Assembly (NCBI GenBank): GCA_048058975.1
Contig: JBLLNP010000012.1
Span: 15,175 to 79,174 of the forward strand
Direction: 5' to 3'
DNA: 64,000 nucleotides
Source: RHLJ01 sp048058975
Lineage (GTDB): Bacteria > Bacteroidota > Rhodothermia > Balneolales > Balneolaceae
In this document: piece by piece, positions 1 through 9,542 of the stretch
Position numbering within the stretch: position 1 is the first letter of the stretch
How the letters are laid out: every line of letters begins with the position of its first letter
The notes under the pieces: model-generated
The model's database searches: none
The model's input: the letters and a program-made list of their open reading frames with translations, nothing else
Told to the model about the DNA's origin: nothing
Position numbers and translations under genes: made by a program

Positions 1-1
1 T

Positions 2-667
2 CCTGTTACCAGAATTGGTATCTCCGGATTTAATGCGATGAAGGCAATGTCAACCAGAAATGACGAACCCGAAAGAGCATCCCGTCCTTTCGATAAAGAT
101 CGTGATGGGTTTGTACTTGGCGAAGGTTCAGGGATATTTATTCTGGAAGAGCTGGAAATGGCAAAAAAACGTGGTGCACGAATTTATGGCGAAATAGTAG
201 GGTATGGCTATTCTGCTGATGCTTATCATATTACTGCTCCCGATCCGGACGGAGGAGGGGTTATGCTAGCCATGAATAACGCGCTGAATGCTGCCGGAAT
301 TAATAAAGAAGATGTTGAGCATATTAATATGCATGGAACATCTACTCCTTTAGGAGATATTGCCGAAACAAATTCTATAAAAAAAGTTTTTGGAGATCAC
401 GCAAAGAAGATGAACCTGAATTCAACTAAGTCTATGCACGGTCACACCTTAGGGGCAGCCGGCGCTATTGAATCAGTTGCAGCTTTGTTAGCAATTTATC
501 ACGGAACAGTACCTCCAACCATAAATCTTGAAAATCAGGATCCTGAATGCGATCTGAATTATACCGCTAACGAGCCGGTAGTTCGAAATATTAAGTATGC
601 ACTGAATAATGCATTTGGGTTTGGTGGACACAACTCTACCTTAGTATTTAAGAAATTCGAAAACTAA
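2..667 (+). CDS. fabF: 3-oxoacyl-ACP synthase II (FabF), C-terminal part
   Basis: Beta-ketoacyl-ACP synthase II, which condenses malonyl-ACP with acyl-ACP in cytosolic fatty acid elongation. The gene runs off the left edge; the reading frame is open from base 2, so the first Met at base 38 is internal. About 222 residues of a roughly 415-residue family are present. Visible are the FNAMKAMSTRN and RPFDKDRDGFVLGEG stretches, HGTSTPLGD with the first catalytic His, and NSTKSMHGHTLGAAGAIE with the Lys and second catalytic His. The active-site Cys lies outside the window. The end GFGGHNSTLVF is typical of FabF. It stops one base before rnc, suggesting an operon; the fabF-rnc order is common in many bacteria. 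Confidence 0.95.
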   Translation, partial: PVTRIGISGFNAMKAMSTRNDEPERASRPFDKDRDGFVLGEGSGIFILEELEMAKKRGARIYGEIVGYGYSADAYHITAPDPDGGGVMLAMNNALNAAGINKEDVEHINMHGTSTPLGDIAETNSIKKVFGDHAKKMNLNSTKSMHGHTLGAAGAIESVAALLAIYHGTVPPTINLENQDPECDLNYTANEPVVRNIKYALNNAFGFGGHNSTLVFKKFEN

Positions 668-668
668 C

Positions 669-1412
669 ATGCGATTTTCTATCAGATCTTTGTTTGCAAA
701 AAAAAGCAAGGATTCTGCTTCGCGTGACGATCGGATAAATCAACTAGAAAAAATTATAGGCCTCAAAATTGAGGACACTTCTCTGTTCCAGCGAGCTCTT
801 CGGCATCGTTCAATGCTTACTCAGGAACAGTATGCCAAATACGACTCCTATGAAAGGCTTGAGTTTCTGGGAGATGCGGTATTAGACTTAATAGCCGCAG
901 AAATACTTTTTCATAAGTATGCGAAAAAGGATGAAGGTTTCCTGACTAAGATAAGAGCAAAGCTGGTTAAAGGAGAGACGCTTGCTAATTTTTCTACCGA
1001 ACTAGGGCTCGATGAATTGATGGAAATGGGCGAACGCCCCGGAAATACAAAAATATCTAACAGCATTTTAGCGGATGTATTTGAATCAATCATCGCCGCT
1101 ATTTATATCACAAAAGGGTACACAAACGCATTCCAATTCGTAGAGTATGTGTTCGATAAGTTTGTAAACTTTGAAGAGCTTATTCATACGGTTGATAATT
1201 ATAAAAGTGCTCTACTTGAATACACTCAAGCTGAACGTTTACCACTACCGAGCTACCGAACTATTAACGAATCCGGCCCAGGACATAATCGAACATTTGA
1301 AGTAACGGTGCTGATCGGAGAAAAGGAATTTGGCACGGGAATAGGGAAAAGTAAAAAGAAAGCAGAACAACTTGCGGCTGAAGCCGCTTTGCAAGAGCTA
1401 AATATTGCCTGA
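669..1412 (+). CDS. rnc: Ribonuclease III
   Basis: Endoribonuclease that cleaves double-stranded RNA in rRNA processing and mRNA turnover. At 247 residues it is normal to slightly long for the family. The catalytic domain spans about residues 25-170 and carries the signature ERLEFLGDAVLDL (residues 62-74), with the acidic Mg2+ ligands at Glu65 and Asp69, plus the second acidic cluster in the ADVFESIIAAIY stretch. A dsRNA-binding domain occupies roughly 175-245, ending in KSKKKAEQLAAEAAL. The first 20 residues are a basic extension. It starts one base after fabF and is probably co-transcribed with it. The 97-base gap to mgtE shows no clear site. Confidence 0.96.
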   Translation: MRFSIRSLFAKKSKDSASRDDRINQLEKIIGLKIEDTSLFQRALRHRSMLTQEQYAKYDSYERLEFLGDAVLDLIAAEILFHKYAKKDEGFLTKIRAKLVKGETLANFSTELGLDELMEMGERPGNTKISNSILADVFESIIAAIYITKGYTNAFQFVEYVFDKFVNFEELIHTVDNYKSALLEYTQAERLPLPSYRTINESGPGHNRTFEVTVLIGEKEFGTGIGKSKKKAEQLAAEAALQELNIA

Positions 1413-1509
1413 ACTTCTGGTAGGGTGCACTTGTTTTTTGAGTGATTAACCCCGATTCTTAGCCCGTCATCACAATCCAGTCCCAATTATTTGAAAAGGT
1501 ACTAAAACT

Positions 1510-2892
1510 ATGCTTGTCCAGCTCATTAAACCGGAATTTCAGGAACTCATCGAGGCCAAAGACTGGGTTGGATTAAAAGAAGTACTCGCCGATGTTCCGG
1601 CTGCAGATATTGCCGAGTTACTTGTAGAGTTGGATGGAAGTATTGCAGTAGTGGTTTTTCGCCTCCTGAAGAAACCTGTAGCGGCTGATGTGTTTGCAGA
1701 GCTTCCTTCAGGTAAAGGAGTTGAACTTCTTGAGCTGTTTAATAAGCAGCAGTTGTCTGACGTGATGAGTAATCTGGAACCTGATGAACAGGTTGCGTTG
1801 ATGGAAGAGCTTCCCGGGCACCTCACCCAAAGCGTGATAAACTCCATGAAGCCTGAAGACCAGAAACAGGTTAAGAAGTTGTTGGGTTATCCGGAAGATA
1901 GTGTTGGCCGTTTGATGACTCCCCGGTATGTGCGGGTAAAATCTGATTGGACGATTGATCGCAGTATGACACACATCCGGAAATATGCAGAGGTGGCTGA
2001 AACCCTGAACGTAATTTATGTTGTAGATGACAAAGAGCATTTGATCGATGATCTTCGCATAACCCAGATTATTGTAGCAGATCCTGATGAGACCATTGCA
2101 AACATCATGGATGATTCTTTTAATGCTCTGAATGTTTTTGACGACCAGGAAGAAGCAGTTAAGATGCTGGCAAAATATGACAGGGTGGCTCTTCCGGTGG
2201 TAGATTCTGATGGAATCCTTGTAGGGATTGTAACGGTGGATGATGTAATTGATGTTGCCGAAGAAGAAACCACGGAGGATATGCAGAAAATGGCTGCGAT
2301 GGATGCTCTGGATGATTACTATTCACAAACTTCCATCTCTTCGATGGTAAAAAAGCGTCTGGGATGGTTGATTGTACTCTTCGTTGGTCAGATTTTAACC
2401 GCATTAACTATGGGGCAATACGAAGAGCTTCTGAGCAAAATCGTGTTCCTTTCGTTCTTTGTACCATTAATTATTTCCAGTGGGGGGAACTCAGGAGCAC
2501 AGGCTGCCACGCTCGTAATTCGCGCCCTTGCGACCGATGACATTAGACCGGAAGACTGGAAGAAAGTATTTTCACGTGAATTTTTTTCAGGTCTGGCTTT
2601 GGGAGGCTTGATTGGCTTACTGGGGTTTGTCACACTTATAGCCTGGGGGCTTATCGCAGGCGATCCATTTGACTACCAACTGATTATGACTGCATTAGCG
2701 GTTGCTTTAAGTTTGCTTGCCATCGTTTTGTTTGGAAATTTTATAGGAGCAATGCTTCCGTTTATTCTATCTAAGCTTGGTCTGGATCCGGCTGTTTCTT
2801 CTGCGCCTTTTGTTGCAACTATAGTGGATGTAAGCGGAATCATTATTTATTTTTCAATAGCAATCTTATTACTAGGAAACATACTACTCTAA
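1510..2892 (+). CDS. mgtE: MgtE-type magnesium transporter
   Basis: Inner-membrane Mg2+ channel/transporter of the MgtE family, 460 residues (normal length). In order: a superhelical MgtE N domain (about 15-130) with repeated A(D/E)xxxxLP and LEPDEQ motifs; two CBS domains (about 135-260) including RLMTPRYVRV and ALPVVDSDGILVGIVTVDDVID; a linker helix; then five membrane helices (about 285-460). The helices include FVPLIISSGGNSGAQAATLVIRAL and PFVATIVDVSGIIIYFSIA, the pore motifs of the family. Known members gate by Mg2+ binding at the CBS/N-domain interface. It is separated from rnc by 97 bases and followed 7 bases later by thyA, so it may head a unit with thyA and folA. Confidence 0.95.
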   Translation: MLVQLIKPEFQELIEAKDWVGLKEVLADVPAADIAELLVELDGSIAVVVFRLLKKPVAADVFAELPSGKGVELLELFNKQQLSDVMSNLEPDEQVALMEELPGHLTQSVINSMKPEDQKQVKKLLGYPEDSVGRLMTPRYVRVKSDWTIDRSMTHIRKYAEVAETLNVIYVVDDKEHLIDDLRITQIIVADPDETIANIMDDSFNALNVFDDQEEAVKMLAKYDRVALPVVDSDGILVGIVTVDDVIDVAEEETTEDMQKMAAMDALDDYYSQTSISSMVKKRLGWLIVLFVGQILTALTMGQYEELLSKIVFLSFFVPLIISSGGNSGAQAATLVIRALATDDIRPEDWKKVFSREFFSGLALGGLIGLLGFVTLIAWGLIAGDPFDYQLIMTALAVALSLLAIVLFGNFIGAMLPFILSKLGLDPAVSSAPFVATIVDVSGIIIYFSIAILLLGNILL

Positions 2893-2899
2893 CTTATTT

Positions 2900-3748
2900 A
2901 TGAAAGCATATCACGATCTTGTAAAAAACGTACTCGAAAACGGGGTAAGAAAAGAAAACCGAACAGGCACTGATACCATCTCCAACTTCGCTGAATTTTA
3001 TAAGGTTGATCTGGCTGAAGGATTTCCTCTTCTTACCACAAAGAAAGTTTATTTCAGATCCGTGGTGTTAGAACTTTTGTGGTATTTGAGGGGAGAAGAT
3101 CATATCCGTTGGCTTAGAGATGAAAATGATTGCCATATCTGGGATGCCTGGGCTGATGAAGACGGTCATGTAGGCCCAATTTATCCGGTACTTTGGAGAC
3201 GGTTCCCTTATCACGAAAAAGAAACGGTTGAAATGGAAGGACAAGCCGGAAAACTTGAAAAAGAAGTGTGGGTTCATAAAGAATTCGATCAGGTTCAGCG
3301 GGCTATTGACATGTTAAAAACTAACCCAAATAGTCGAAGAATTGTGGTAAGTACGTGGCATCCCGGACTGTTAGGAGAAATGGCACTTCCTCCATGTCAT
3401 TTGATGTACATTTTTAATGTTCAAAATGGAAGACTGAACTGTCATCTTACACAACGTTCGGGAGATATTGCTCTTGGAATTCCATTTAATCTGGCTTGCT
3501 ATTCTGCGCTTACGATGGCAATCGCTCAGGAAGTTGGTCTGGAGCCTGGTATTTTTGCACATACTATTGTAGATGCTCATATCTATGCAAACCATGTAGA
3601 TGGGTTAAAGGAGCAGCTTACAAGAAAACCCAAACCACTCCCAACGCTAAAGATTGCCAATAAGCCTGTTGACGAACTTACCTTTGATGACTTTGTTCTG
3701 GAAAACTACAACCCAGATCCGGTAATTCGTTTTGAGGTTGCGGTATGA
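2900..3748 (+). CDS. thyA: Thymidylate synthase
   Basis: Converts dUMP and methylenetetrahydrofolate to dTMP and dihydrofolate in the cytosol. It has 282 residues, slightly longer than the 264 of E. coli, with the extra length in an insertion around residues 105-130 (EMEGQAGKLEKEVWVHKEF), as in many Bacteroidota-type and other ThyA proteins. Visible are NRTGTDTISNF near the start, the catalytic Cys166 in LPPCHLMY, and the dUMP-binding stretch QRSGDIALGIPFNLACYS. Its stop overlaps the start of folA (ATGA), so the enzyme that produces dihydrofolate is translationally linked to the one that recycles it. Confidence 0.97.
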   Translation: MKAYHDLVKNVLENGVRKENRTGTDTISNFAEFYKVDLAEGFPLLTTKKVYFRSVVLELLWYLRGEDHIRWLRDENDCHIWDAWADEDGHVGPIYPVLWRRFPYHEKETVEMEGQAGKLEKEVWVHKEFDQVQRAIDMLKTNPNSRRIVVSTWHPGLLGEMALPPCHLMYIFNVQNGRLNCHLTQRSGDIALGIPFNLACYSALTMAIAQEVGLEPGIFAHTIVDAHIYANHVDGLKEQLTRKPKPLPTLKIANKPVDELTFDDFVLENYNPDPVIRFEVAV

Positions 3749-4215
3749 TCATGACCTTAGTAGTCGCTCATGATCCTAATCTTGTGATTGGTTATAAAGG
3801 CGGTTTACCCTGGCGCTACCCTCAGGATTTAAAGCACTTCAAATCCATTACATTGGGGAATACGATAATCATGGGAAGGGGCGTATTCGAAGAATTGAAT
3901 GAAGTACCGCTTCCCGGAAGAAAAAACATTGTACTTTCGACCTCCAAAACGTATGATGATGTAGATGTTTATTCGAGCCTTGAAGCTGCGTTGAAGGAAA
4001 TTGATGAAGAAGAAGTCTTTATTATTGGAGGGGGAGTTCTTTACCAACAGACTCTTCCGGATGCAGATAAGTTGATTATTACAGAAATCAAAAAAGAATA
4101 CGAAGGGGACACTTTTTTTCCTGAGTACAGGGTTGAGATAGGGAAGATTTGGAAAGAAGTGTCAAGAGAAGATCATGAAGATATGGCTTTTGTTGAATTT
4201 CAAAGGATGGTATAG
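3745..4215 (+). CDS. folA: Dihydrofolate reductase
   Basis: NADPH-dependent reduction of dihydrofolate to tetrahydrofolate; 156 residues, typical of bacterial chromosomal DHFR. Visible motifs: an N-terminal strand MTLVVAHDPNLVIGYKGGLPW, the acidic substrate ligand in LPWRYPQDLKHFKSIT, the NADPH-binding IIMGRGVFEEL, and FIIGGGVLYQQTLPDADKLIITEI. The start at 3745 overlaps the thyA stop by four bases; Met3 (3751) is an alternative start. The arrangement supports coupled production, since ThyA consumes the folate that this enzyme regenerates. The following 76 bases to the kinase gene hold no clear terminator. Confidence 0.96.
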   Translation: MIMTLVVAHDPNLVIGYKGGLPWRYPQDLKHFKSITLGNTIIMGRGVFEELNEVPLPGRKNIVLSTSKTYDDVDVYSSLEAALKEIDEEEVFIIGGGVLYQQTLPDADKLIITEIKKEYEGDTFFPEYRVEIGKIWKEVSREDHEDMAFVEFQRMV

Positions 4216-4291
4216 AACATTTCTAATTAGGAAAGATTAATCCAATTCGTTTTGTTGTTTACTTATAATACCTCGTTAATTGAGTGTGTAA

Positions 4292-6619
4292 TTGGAAGGG
4301 CCTGACATCATATCATTCTTAGATTTAACAGTAGAAAACCTGATTATTGTAGGACTGGTTATAGTGATAACCTTTTTCGCTACCTACCTGATTTTTCTGC
4401 GTAGAGCCAATAAGAAAATGAATTCATTTTTATTGAATTCTTTGGTTCATGAGCAGGATCAATACATTGTTTTCTTCGATTTCGATTCGAAAATAGTTTT
4501 TGCAAACAAAAGTTTTGAAGACTTAACAGGGATTTCTGCAAATAAGTTTATTGGAAAAAAACTATCAGATTTAGATCTTGATCAAAGCCTGAAGGACGCT
4601 TTTCTCCAACATAATGATGATATCGCTTCAGGCAGATCATCTTCGATTGTTTATAAGGCTTCATTTATTAGAAACAACTCGTCAGAGTGGTTCCAATTTC
4701 AGAAAAGAACGCTTTCTCTGAAAAAACCTGATGTTACATATATACTTACCGAAGCAGCGGATGTCTCAGACAAAAAGCTTGTGGAAGATCGTCTTTCTGA
4801 TACCCAAAGTGAGTATAAGCAGCTTGTTGAGTCTGCGAATGACATCATCTTTAAAACCGATCTTAAAGGAAATTTCAACTTTGTAAACTCTATCGTAAAA
4901 GAAACACTCGGGTATTCTGAGCCGGAGTTCCTTTCGATGAATTTCAAAGATCTTGTTGTTGAGAAAGACTATCAAAAAGTTCTGGATTTTTATTCTGCTC
5001 AGCTCCAGAGTAAGAAGCTTAATACCTACCTTGAGTTTCATGTAAAAACAAAACAGGGTGAAGAAAAATGGCTTGGGCAATCTGTTAGTTTTATCAAACA
5101 AAACGATGAAATTATTGGTTTCCAATCTGTAACAAGAGACATTACAGCGGCAAAAGAGGCAGAGGCTCATTTAACACGGGCAAAAGAGATTGCCGAAGAA
5201 ACCAGCAGGACTAAAACAGGTTTTATCGCAAGCATGTCTCACGAATTCAGGACTCCGTTGAATGCGATTCTTGGATATACACAGATTTTAGGGCAAAGCG
5301 ATTCCTTAAAAGGGATTGAGAAGGAACATGTAAAAACAATTTCTTCTGCTGGGGAACAATTACTGGGTATGGTTACAGATATTCTCGAGCTTTCTACACT
5401 GGATACAGACCGTTCTAAGCTCGATGAAGAACTGGTGGCTCTTAGTCCTTTTATGAAGGAGCTGGCATCCCGCTATTCTAAAAAAGCGAAAGAAAAAGGC
5501 CTGAAATTCAAATTTACGCCAGAGGGAGAAATACCAGATATTATTGAAGTCGATCTGGATAAAATTACTTCTGTAGTAAAGAATCTTTTGACAAATGCCA
5601 TCAAGTTTACAAAAGAAGGCTCGGTTGGATTATTCTTTTCTGTTGAGAGAAAAGGGGATAAGGATTTTCTAAAAATCGATGTCAAAGACACTGGAATTGG
5701 TATTTCAGAAGAAACAATTAAACATGTGTTTGAACCATTCTGGCAACTTGATAGCCTGAAAAATGATGGAACAGGTTTAGGGCTTACTCTTTGTCAAAAG
5801 CTGGTTGAGTTTTTGGGTGGAGAAATCTCGATCGATAGTAAAATAGATAAAGGAACAGTTGTAAGTGTTAGGATACCCATCAAGTTATCCGAGCAAAAGA
5901 TGCCAAACATTAACCTGGATTCAAGTGGAATTTTTACTTCATATGGTTCGACTGAGCAGGATAAAATCAGAATACTGATTGTGGATGATCTGGAACCGAA
6001 CCGAACTATAACTCGGCTTATTTTAAAAGAAAACGGGTTCGATTTTAGAGAAGTTGAGAACGGTCAGGAAGCATTGGATGTGCTGGAATCATATTCTCCG
6101 GATTGTATTCTGATGGATATAAATATGCCCGTTATGGATGGGCTGGAAGCCATGCTCACTATACGAGCTTCCGGTGGAAGATTTGCTGAAGTTCCAATCA
6201 TTGCAGTAACGGCAGGGGGCTTTAAAGGAGACAGGGATGAGCTTATGGAGCAAGGCTTTTCAGAGTATATCTTAAAGCCGTTTAAAACAGATCATTTGAT
6301 AGCAACAATAAACGAACTGGTAGGAATCGAAAAGAAGGATTCTGCTTCTAAACCTCAGGTTGTTGAAGAGGTTTCAGAGCCTGAGAGTGTTGCTTTATTT
6401 ATAACGAATCTTGATGATCATTGTAAGGAAAAGGTCGTTACTACTCTAAAAATGCAGGATTTAGATACTATTGTCGGTTTCCCTACTCAGGAAGAATGCA
6501 AGAAATATGCTTCAGATCCAAACTTTAATCATCTGGTTCAAGCAGCTAAAGATTACGACTATTTGTTCTTAACTAAGGTGGTAAAACTGCTACAGGATTC
6601 TGATAAGATCAAGGTGTAA
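4292..6619 (+). CDS. Membrane-anchored PAS hybrid histidine kinase with receiver domain
   Basis: Two-component hybrid sensor kinase, 775 residues. In order: one membrane helix (about 14-36); two PAS domains (about 45-160 and 170-290, the second ending in GFQSVTRDIT); a HisKA dimerisation domain with phospho-acceptor His317 in FIASMSHEFRTPLNAILGY; a HATPase domain (about 425-545) with NLLTNAIKFT, DTGIGI and GTGLGL boxes; a receiver domain (about 565-690) with phospho-acceptor Asp609 in LMDINMPVMDG and Lys in ILKPF; then about 85 residues of unknown role. The frame opens immediately after a stop, so the likely start is TTG at 4292. The first ATG (4418) would remove the membrane helix. No output regulator is adjacent, so its target is unknown. 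Its end overlaps the convergent HD gene by 11 bases. Confidence 0.9.
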   Translation: MEGPDIISFLDLTVENLIIVGLVIVITFFATYLIFLRRANKKMNSFLLNSLVHEQDQYIVFFDFDSKIVFANKSFEDLTGISANKFIGKKLSDLDLDQSLKDAFLQHNDDIASGRSSSIVYKASFIRNNSSEWFQFQKRTLSLKKPDVTYILTEAADVSDKKLVEDRLSDTQSEYKQLVESANDIIFKTDLKGNFNFVNSIVKETLGYSEPEFLSMNFKDLVVEKDYQKVLDFYSAQLQSKKLNTYLEFHVKTKQGEEKWLGQSVSFIKQNDEIIGFQSVTRDITAAKEAEAHLTRAKEIAEETSRTKTGFIASMSHEFRTPLNAILGYTQILGQSDSLKGIEKEHVKTISSAGEQLLGMVTDILELSTLDTDRSKLDEELVALSPFMKELASRYSKKAKEKGLKFKFTPEGEIPDIIEVDLDKITSVVKNLLTNAIKFTKEGSVGLFFSVERKGDKDFLKIDVKDTGIGISEETIKHVFEPFWQLDSLKNDGTGLGLTLCQKLVEFLGGEISIDSKIDKGTVVSVRIPIKLSEQKMPNINLDSSGIFTSYGSTEQDKIRILIVDDLEPNRTITRLILKENGFDFREVENGQEALDVLESYSPDCILMDINMPVMDGLEAMLTIRASGGRFAEVPIIAVTAGGFKGDRDELMEQGFSEYILKPFKTDHLIATINELVGIEKKDSASKPQVVEEVSEPESVALFITNLDDHCKEKVVTTLKMQDLDTIVGFPTQEECKKYASDPNFNHLVQAAKDYDYLFLTKVVKLLQDSDKIKV

Positions 6620-7862
6620 TTTCCTTAAGGTGCACACAGAAATATTTTACTACCGGCTCTGCAAGTGCAATAATGTTTTTAGTGTCTGCCGCTTTCGAAA
6701 ACTCAACCGCTTCTTCATCCTCTAAAATCCAGATGCTTTCGTTCTTGTATTTATAAGCTTCTGTAAGATTGCGTTCGAAACTCAGGTAGTATTCAGCTTC
6801 TTTATCTGAAGCTTTGATCCCTTTCTTTTTTAATTCTTTGATGGTTTTTTTAACTAAATCACTCTTTAATTTTTCGTCCGGAGCTTTATCAAGGAATGTG
6901 GTTCTGAATAACGAACGGTTAAGAAATCTGAAACTCAAATCAGCCAGAATTGGGTCAGTGCTTTCAGCCCACTTTTTAATATTCTGGTATACATCATAGT
7001 CATCCATTGAGGCATAAAGGTCAATGGTTTTTTTTGTAATGTTTTTTCTGGCAGATGGCTGTTCTTTCAAAAAATAAGCCAGATTTTCGGAAGCAAAATC
7101 AGGTTCTTTTCCTGCCTCGATCAAATCAATTACTCTTTGAAAAATTCTTCTAATAAGAGCATCTGCACTAAGCACCGTCTTATGTAGATACACCTGCATA
7201 TACATCAAACGCCGGGCTATAATGTAGTTTTCAATGGCATAGATTCCCTTTTTCTCGATTACGATATTCCCGTTAAATACTCTCATAGTTTTGAGTATCC
7301 GGTTGATACCTACCATGCCTTCAGAAACTCCTGTAAAAAAACTATCGCGCCGTAGATAGTCCAGGCGATCTAAATCTAATTGAGAAGAAACCAGTTGATG
7401 CAGAAATTTCTTTGGATATTGGTTCGTAAAGATTTTAATAGCGGTATCCAGAGCTCCTTCAAATTGTTTGTTTAGCTCTTTCATTACGGCAAGACTCATC
7501 ATCTCATGATTAAAATTTTTGATGAGTGAATGCTCGAGTGTGTGAGATAGAGGACCATGCCCAACATCGTGAAGAAGCAAAGCAATCAGGGTACCTTCAT
7601 ACTCTTTTTGGCTGATGGTGGTATCCTTTTCACGAAGATTATTTAATACCCTTTGTCCCAGTTCCAATGCTCCAATCGCATGAGAAAAACGGGAATGTTC
7701 CGCTGCGGGAAAAACAAGATAACCCAAACCAAGTTGACGAATTCTACGAAGTCGCTGTACATAAGGGTGGTCAATCAATCTGAGAATAGTCCCTTTCGGA
7801 ACGGTAATAAATCCATGAATAGGATCATTGAAGATTTTATATCGGGTACTCTTATCCATCAA
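6609..7862 (-). CDS. HD domain phosphohydrolase (dGTPase-like)
   Basis: Metal-dependent HD-superfamily phosphohydrolase of the type annotated as dNTP triphosphohydrolase or YdhJ-like, 417 residues. The opening IFNDPIHGFITVPKG is characteristic of this subfamily. The HD ligands are in HSRFSHAIGALEL, LLHDVGHGPLSHTLEH and LDLDRLDYLRRDSFFTGV. The family hydrolyses nucleotide triphosphates in the cases studied; the substrate here is not shown. It overlaps the upstream thioesterase by four bases (its ATG includes the thioesterase stop), so the two form a minus-strand unit. Its 3' end overlaps the convergent kinase gene. Confidence 0.9.
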   Translation of the reverse strand: MMDKSTRYKIFNDPIHGFITVPKGTILRLIDHPYVQRLRRIRQLGLGYLVFPAAEHSRFSHAIGALELGQRVLNNLREKDTTISQKEYEGTLIALLLHDVGHGPLSHTLEHSLIKNFNHEMMSLAVMKELNKQFEGALDTAIKIFTNQYPKKFLHQLVSSQLDLDRLDYLRRDSFFTGVSEGMVGINRILKTMRVFNGNIVIEKKGIYAIENYIIARRLMYMQVYLHKTVLSADALIRRIFQRVIDLIEAGKEPDFASENLAYFLKEQPSARKNITKKTIDLYASMDDYDVYQNIKKWAESTDPILADLSFRFLNRSLFRTTFLDKAPDEKLKSDLVKKTIKELKKKGIKASDKEAEYYLSFERNLTEAYKYKNESIWILEDEEAVEFSKAADTKNIIALAEPVVKYFCVHLKEITP

Positions 7863-8299
7863 TTTTCCATATTTACTAATAGCTTATCAAGATTGTGTAC
7901 CTGAGGTACTTTTGCGGGCCTCTTTGTTCTGGAATCATACCAAACCCCTTTTACTTCTGCTACACTATGAAGCTGTTTTGTGCTTTCTTCAAAGATTGCC
8001 TGAATGGCAATCACGCTTGTGTTACCCAATTCTAAAATCCCGGAACCAATCAACAGAGTGGAAGGGTAAGTGATAGGTTTTAAATATTCGATGGTAGATT
8101 TAACCAATACAAAAGCGAATCCTTGATTTAAGGATTCGACCAATTCTGGGATACTGTAGGTGAAACCTATTCTGGCTTCTTCAAAATATGTATTAAAAAC
8201 AGCGTTATTAGTATGATTGAGGGGATCTAAATCTCTGAACCGGGTTGGGACTTTATGCCAGTGATAAAAGAGTTCAGGGTCATAAGTGGGTCGGAACAT
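7859..8299 (-). CDS. Acyl-CoA thioesterase (4HBT hotdog fold)
   Basis: Hotdog-fold thioesterase, 146 residues, of the 4-hydroxybenzoyl-CoA/YbgC-like class that hydrolyses acyl-CoA thioesters. The signature is at the N-terminus: TRFRDLDPLNHTNNAVFNTYFEEAR, quoted here as overlapping short motifs RDLDPLNHTNN and FNTYFEEAR, where the Asp and His-Asn region matches the DxxGHVNN-type active site. A central helix and the strands GSGILELGNTSVIAIQAIF complete the fold. The stop overlaps the start of the HD phosphohydrolase, suggesting coupled expression but not an obvious shared pathway. The substrate cannot be told from the sequence. Confidence 0.88.
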   Translation of the reverse strand: MFRPTYDPELFYHWHKVPTRFRDLDPLNHTNNAVFNTYFEEARIGFTYSIPELVESLNQGFAFVLVKSTIEYLKPITYPSTLLIGSGILELGNTSVIAIQAIFEESTKQLHSVAEVKGVWYDSRTKRPAKVPQVHNLDKLLVNMEN

Positions 8300-8436
8300 G
8301 CAGATGTTTTTTCAAGAAAATGCGAAGCTATAGGGCAAAATCAAAGTTTAATATTCCAACTTTGGAGGAAACTTTGGTCGTTCGTCATTTGTCTTTTCTC
8401 TATATTCCACCCGAAATTAAAAACAGGATCATCTAT

Positions 8437-9519
8437 ATGAGCGACAAGAAATCAGCACAGTTTCTGGAAGAGTTATTAATAACCCCAAGCCCAACCGGAT
8501 ATGAAAAAGCAGGGGTTCAGGTTTGGAAAAACTATGTGGACGAATTTGCTGATGAAGTGGTTACCGACGCCTACGGTTCCTGTGCGGCCAAAATAAATAC
8601 AAGCGGGGATGTGGCCACGGTATTATTGGAAGCTCATTGTGATGAAATCGGAATGGTTGTTCAACACATTACCGAACAAGGTTTTGTGTATGTGAATAAA
8701 CTAGGCGGAAGCGATTCAACCATCGCAAGAGCAAAAAAAGTCTTCATCCATAACAAAAAAGGGCGAGTGGTGGGTGTAACAGGAAATACCGCCATTCATC
8801 TACAGGTGACTAAAAACGGGGGAGGCAAAGAGCCTGCCTGGAAAGATATTTATGTTGATATTGGAGTGAGCAGTAAGGAAGAGGCGTTGAAGCTGGTGCA
8901 AATCGGAGATCCTATTACCTATGCCTCTGATTCAGAATTTTTGAACGATGAGATTCTTACCGGAAGAGCACTGGATAACCGGATTGGTGGGTATATCATA
9001 GCGGAAGCACTTCGAAAGATTTCAAAGAAGAAAAAAGACCTGAAGGTGAATGTAATTGCATTGAATTCCATCCAGGAGGAAGTAGGAGGATTTGGCGCGC
9101 GAATGATGAGCTATCGCTTCATGCCTGATGTAGCTATTGTTACCGATGTTACTCATGCAACGGATACTCCAGGAATTGACCAGAAGGAAAATGGAACCGT
9201 TTTACTTGGAGAAGGTCCAACCATTCAACATGGAGGTGCAAACCATCCAAAATTGGTAGAGTTTCTGGAAGAAGTGTGTGAGAAAGCAAAAATAGAAGTC
9301 CAGCACGAAGCAACCAGCATTAGAACCGGAACGGATACCGATTCTATCTTTTACCAGCAAACGGGAATTCCAAGTGCTTTGGTTTCTCTGCCTTTACGCT
9401 ATATGCACTCTCCGGTAGAAGTTTGCTCCATGAAAGATGTAGAAAATCTAATTTCTATAATGGTGGAAGCCGTACTGGCTATGCGACCAGATCAGAACTT
9501 TACAGTATTTGGAGATTGA
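8437..9519 (+). CDS. M42 family metallopeptidase (glutamyl aminopeptidase-like)
   Basis: Cytosolic di-zinc aminopeptidase of family M42, 360 residues from the chosen start. The open frame extends upstream to 8245, but that would overlap the divergent thioesterase and add unrelated residues; the ATG at 8437 (MSDKKSAQFLEELL) follows AGGA and fits family length. Zinc and catalytic residues: His in EAHCDEIGMVV, Asp in ALDNRIGGY, Glu-Glu in IQEEVGGFGAR, Asp in TDVTHATDTP and His in RYMHSPVEVCS. Members trim N-terminal residues from peptides. The last 44 bases of the gene are copied about 6.3 kb downstream at 15776-15819. Confidence 0.94.
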   Translation: MSDKKSAQFLEELLITPSPTGYEKAGVQVWKNYVDEFADEVVTDAYGSCAAKINTSGDVATVLLEAHCDEIGMVVQHITEQGFVYVNKLGGSDSTIARAKKVFIHNKKGRVVGVTGNTAIHLQVTKNGGGKEPAWKDIYVDIGVSSKEEALKLVQIGDPITYASDSEFLNDEILTGRALDNRIGGYIIAEALRKISKKKKDLKVNVIALNSIQEEVGGFGARMMSYRFMPDVAIVTDVTHATDTPGIDQKENGTVLLGEGPTIQHGGANHPKLVEFLEEVCEKAKIEVQHEATSIRTGTDTDSIFYQQTGIPSALVSLPLRYMHSPVEVCSMKDVENLISIMVEAVLAMRPDQNFTVFGD

Positions 9520-9542
9520 TTTTTAATATGTATAGATACTTT

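Noticed and set aside
1413..1509. Mg2+ riboswitch (M-box) upstream of mgtE
   Set aside because: Only 97 bases separate rnc from mgtE, shorter than an M-box with its terminator, and I see none of its conserved stems.
8245..8436. Upstream extension of the M42 peptidase reading frame
   Set aside because: It overlaps the divergent thioesterase start, adds 64 residues not seen in the family, and a better start with AGGA lies at 8437.
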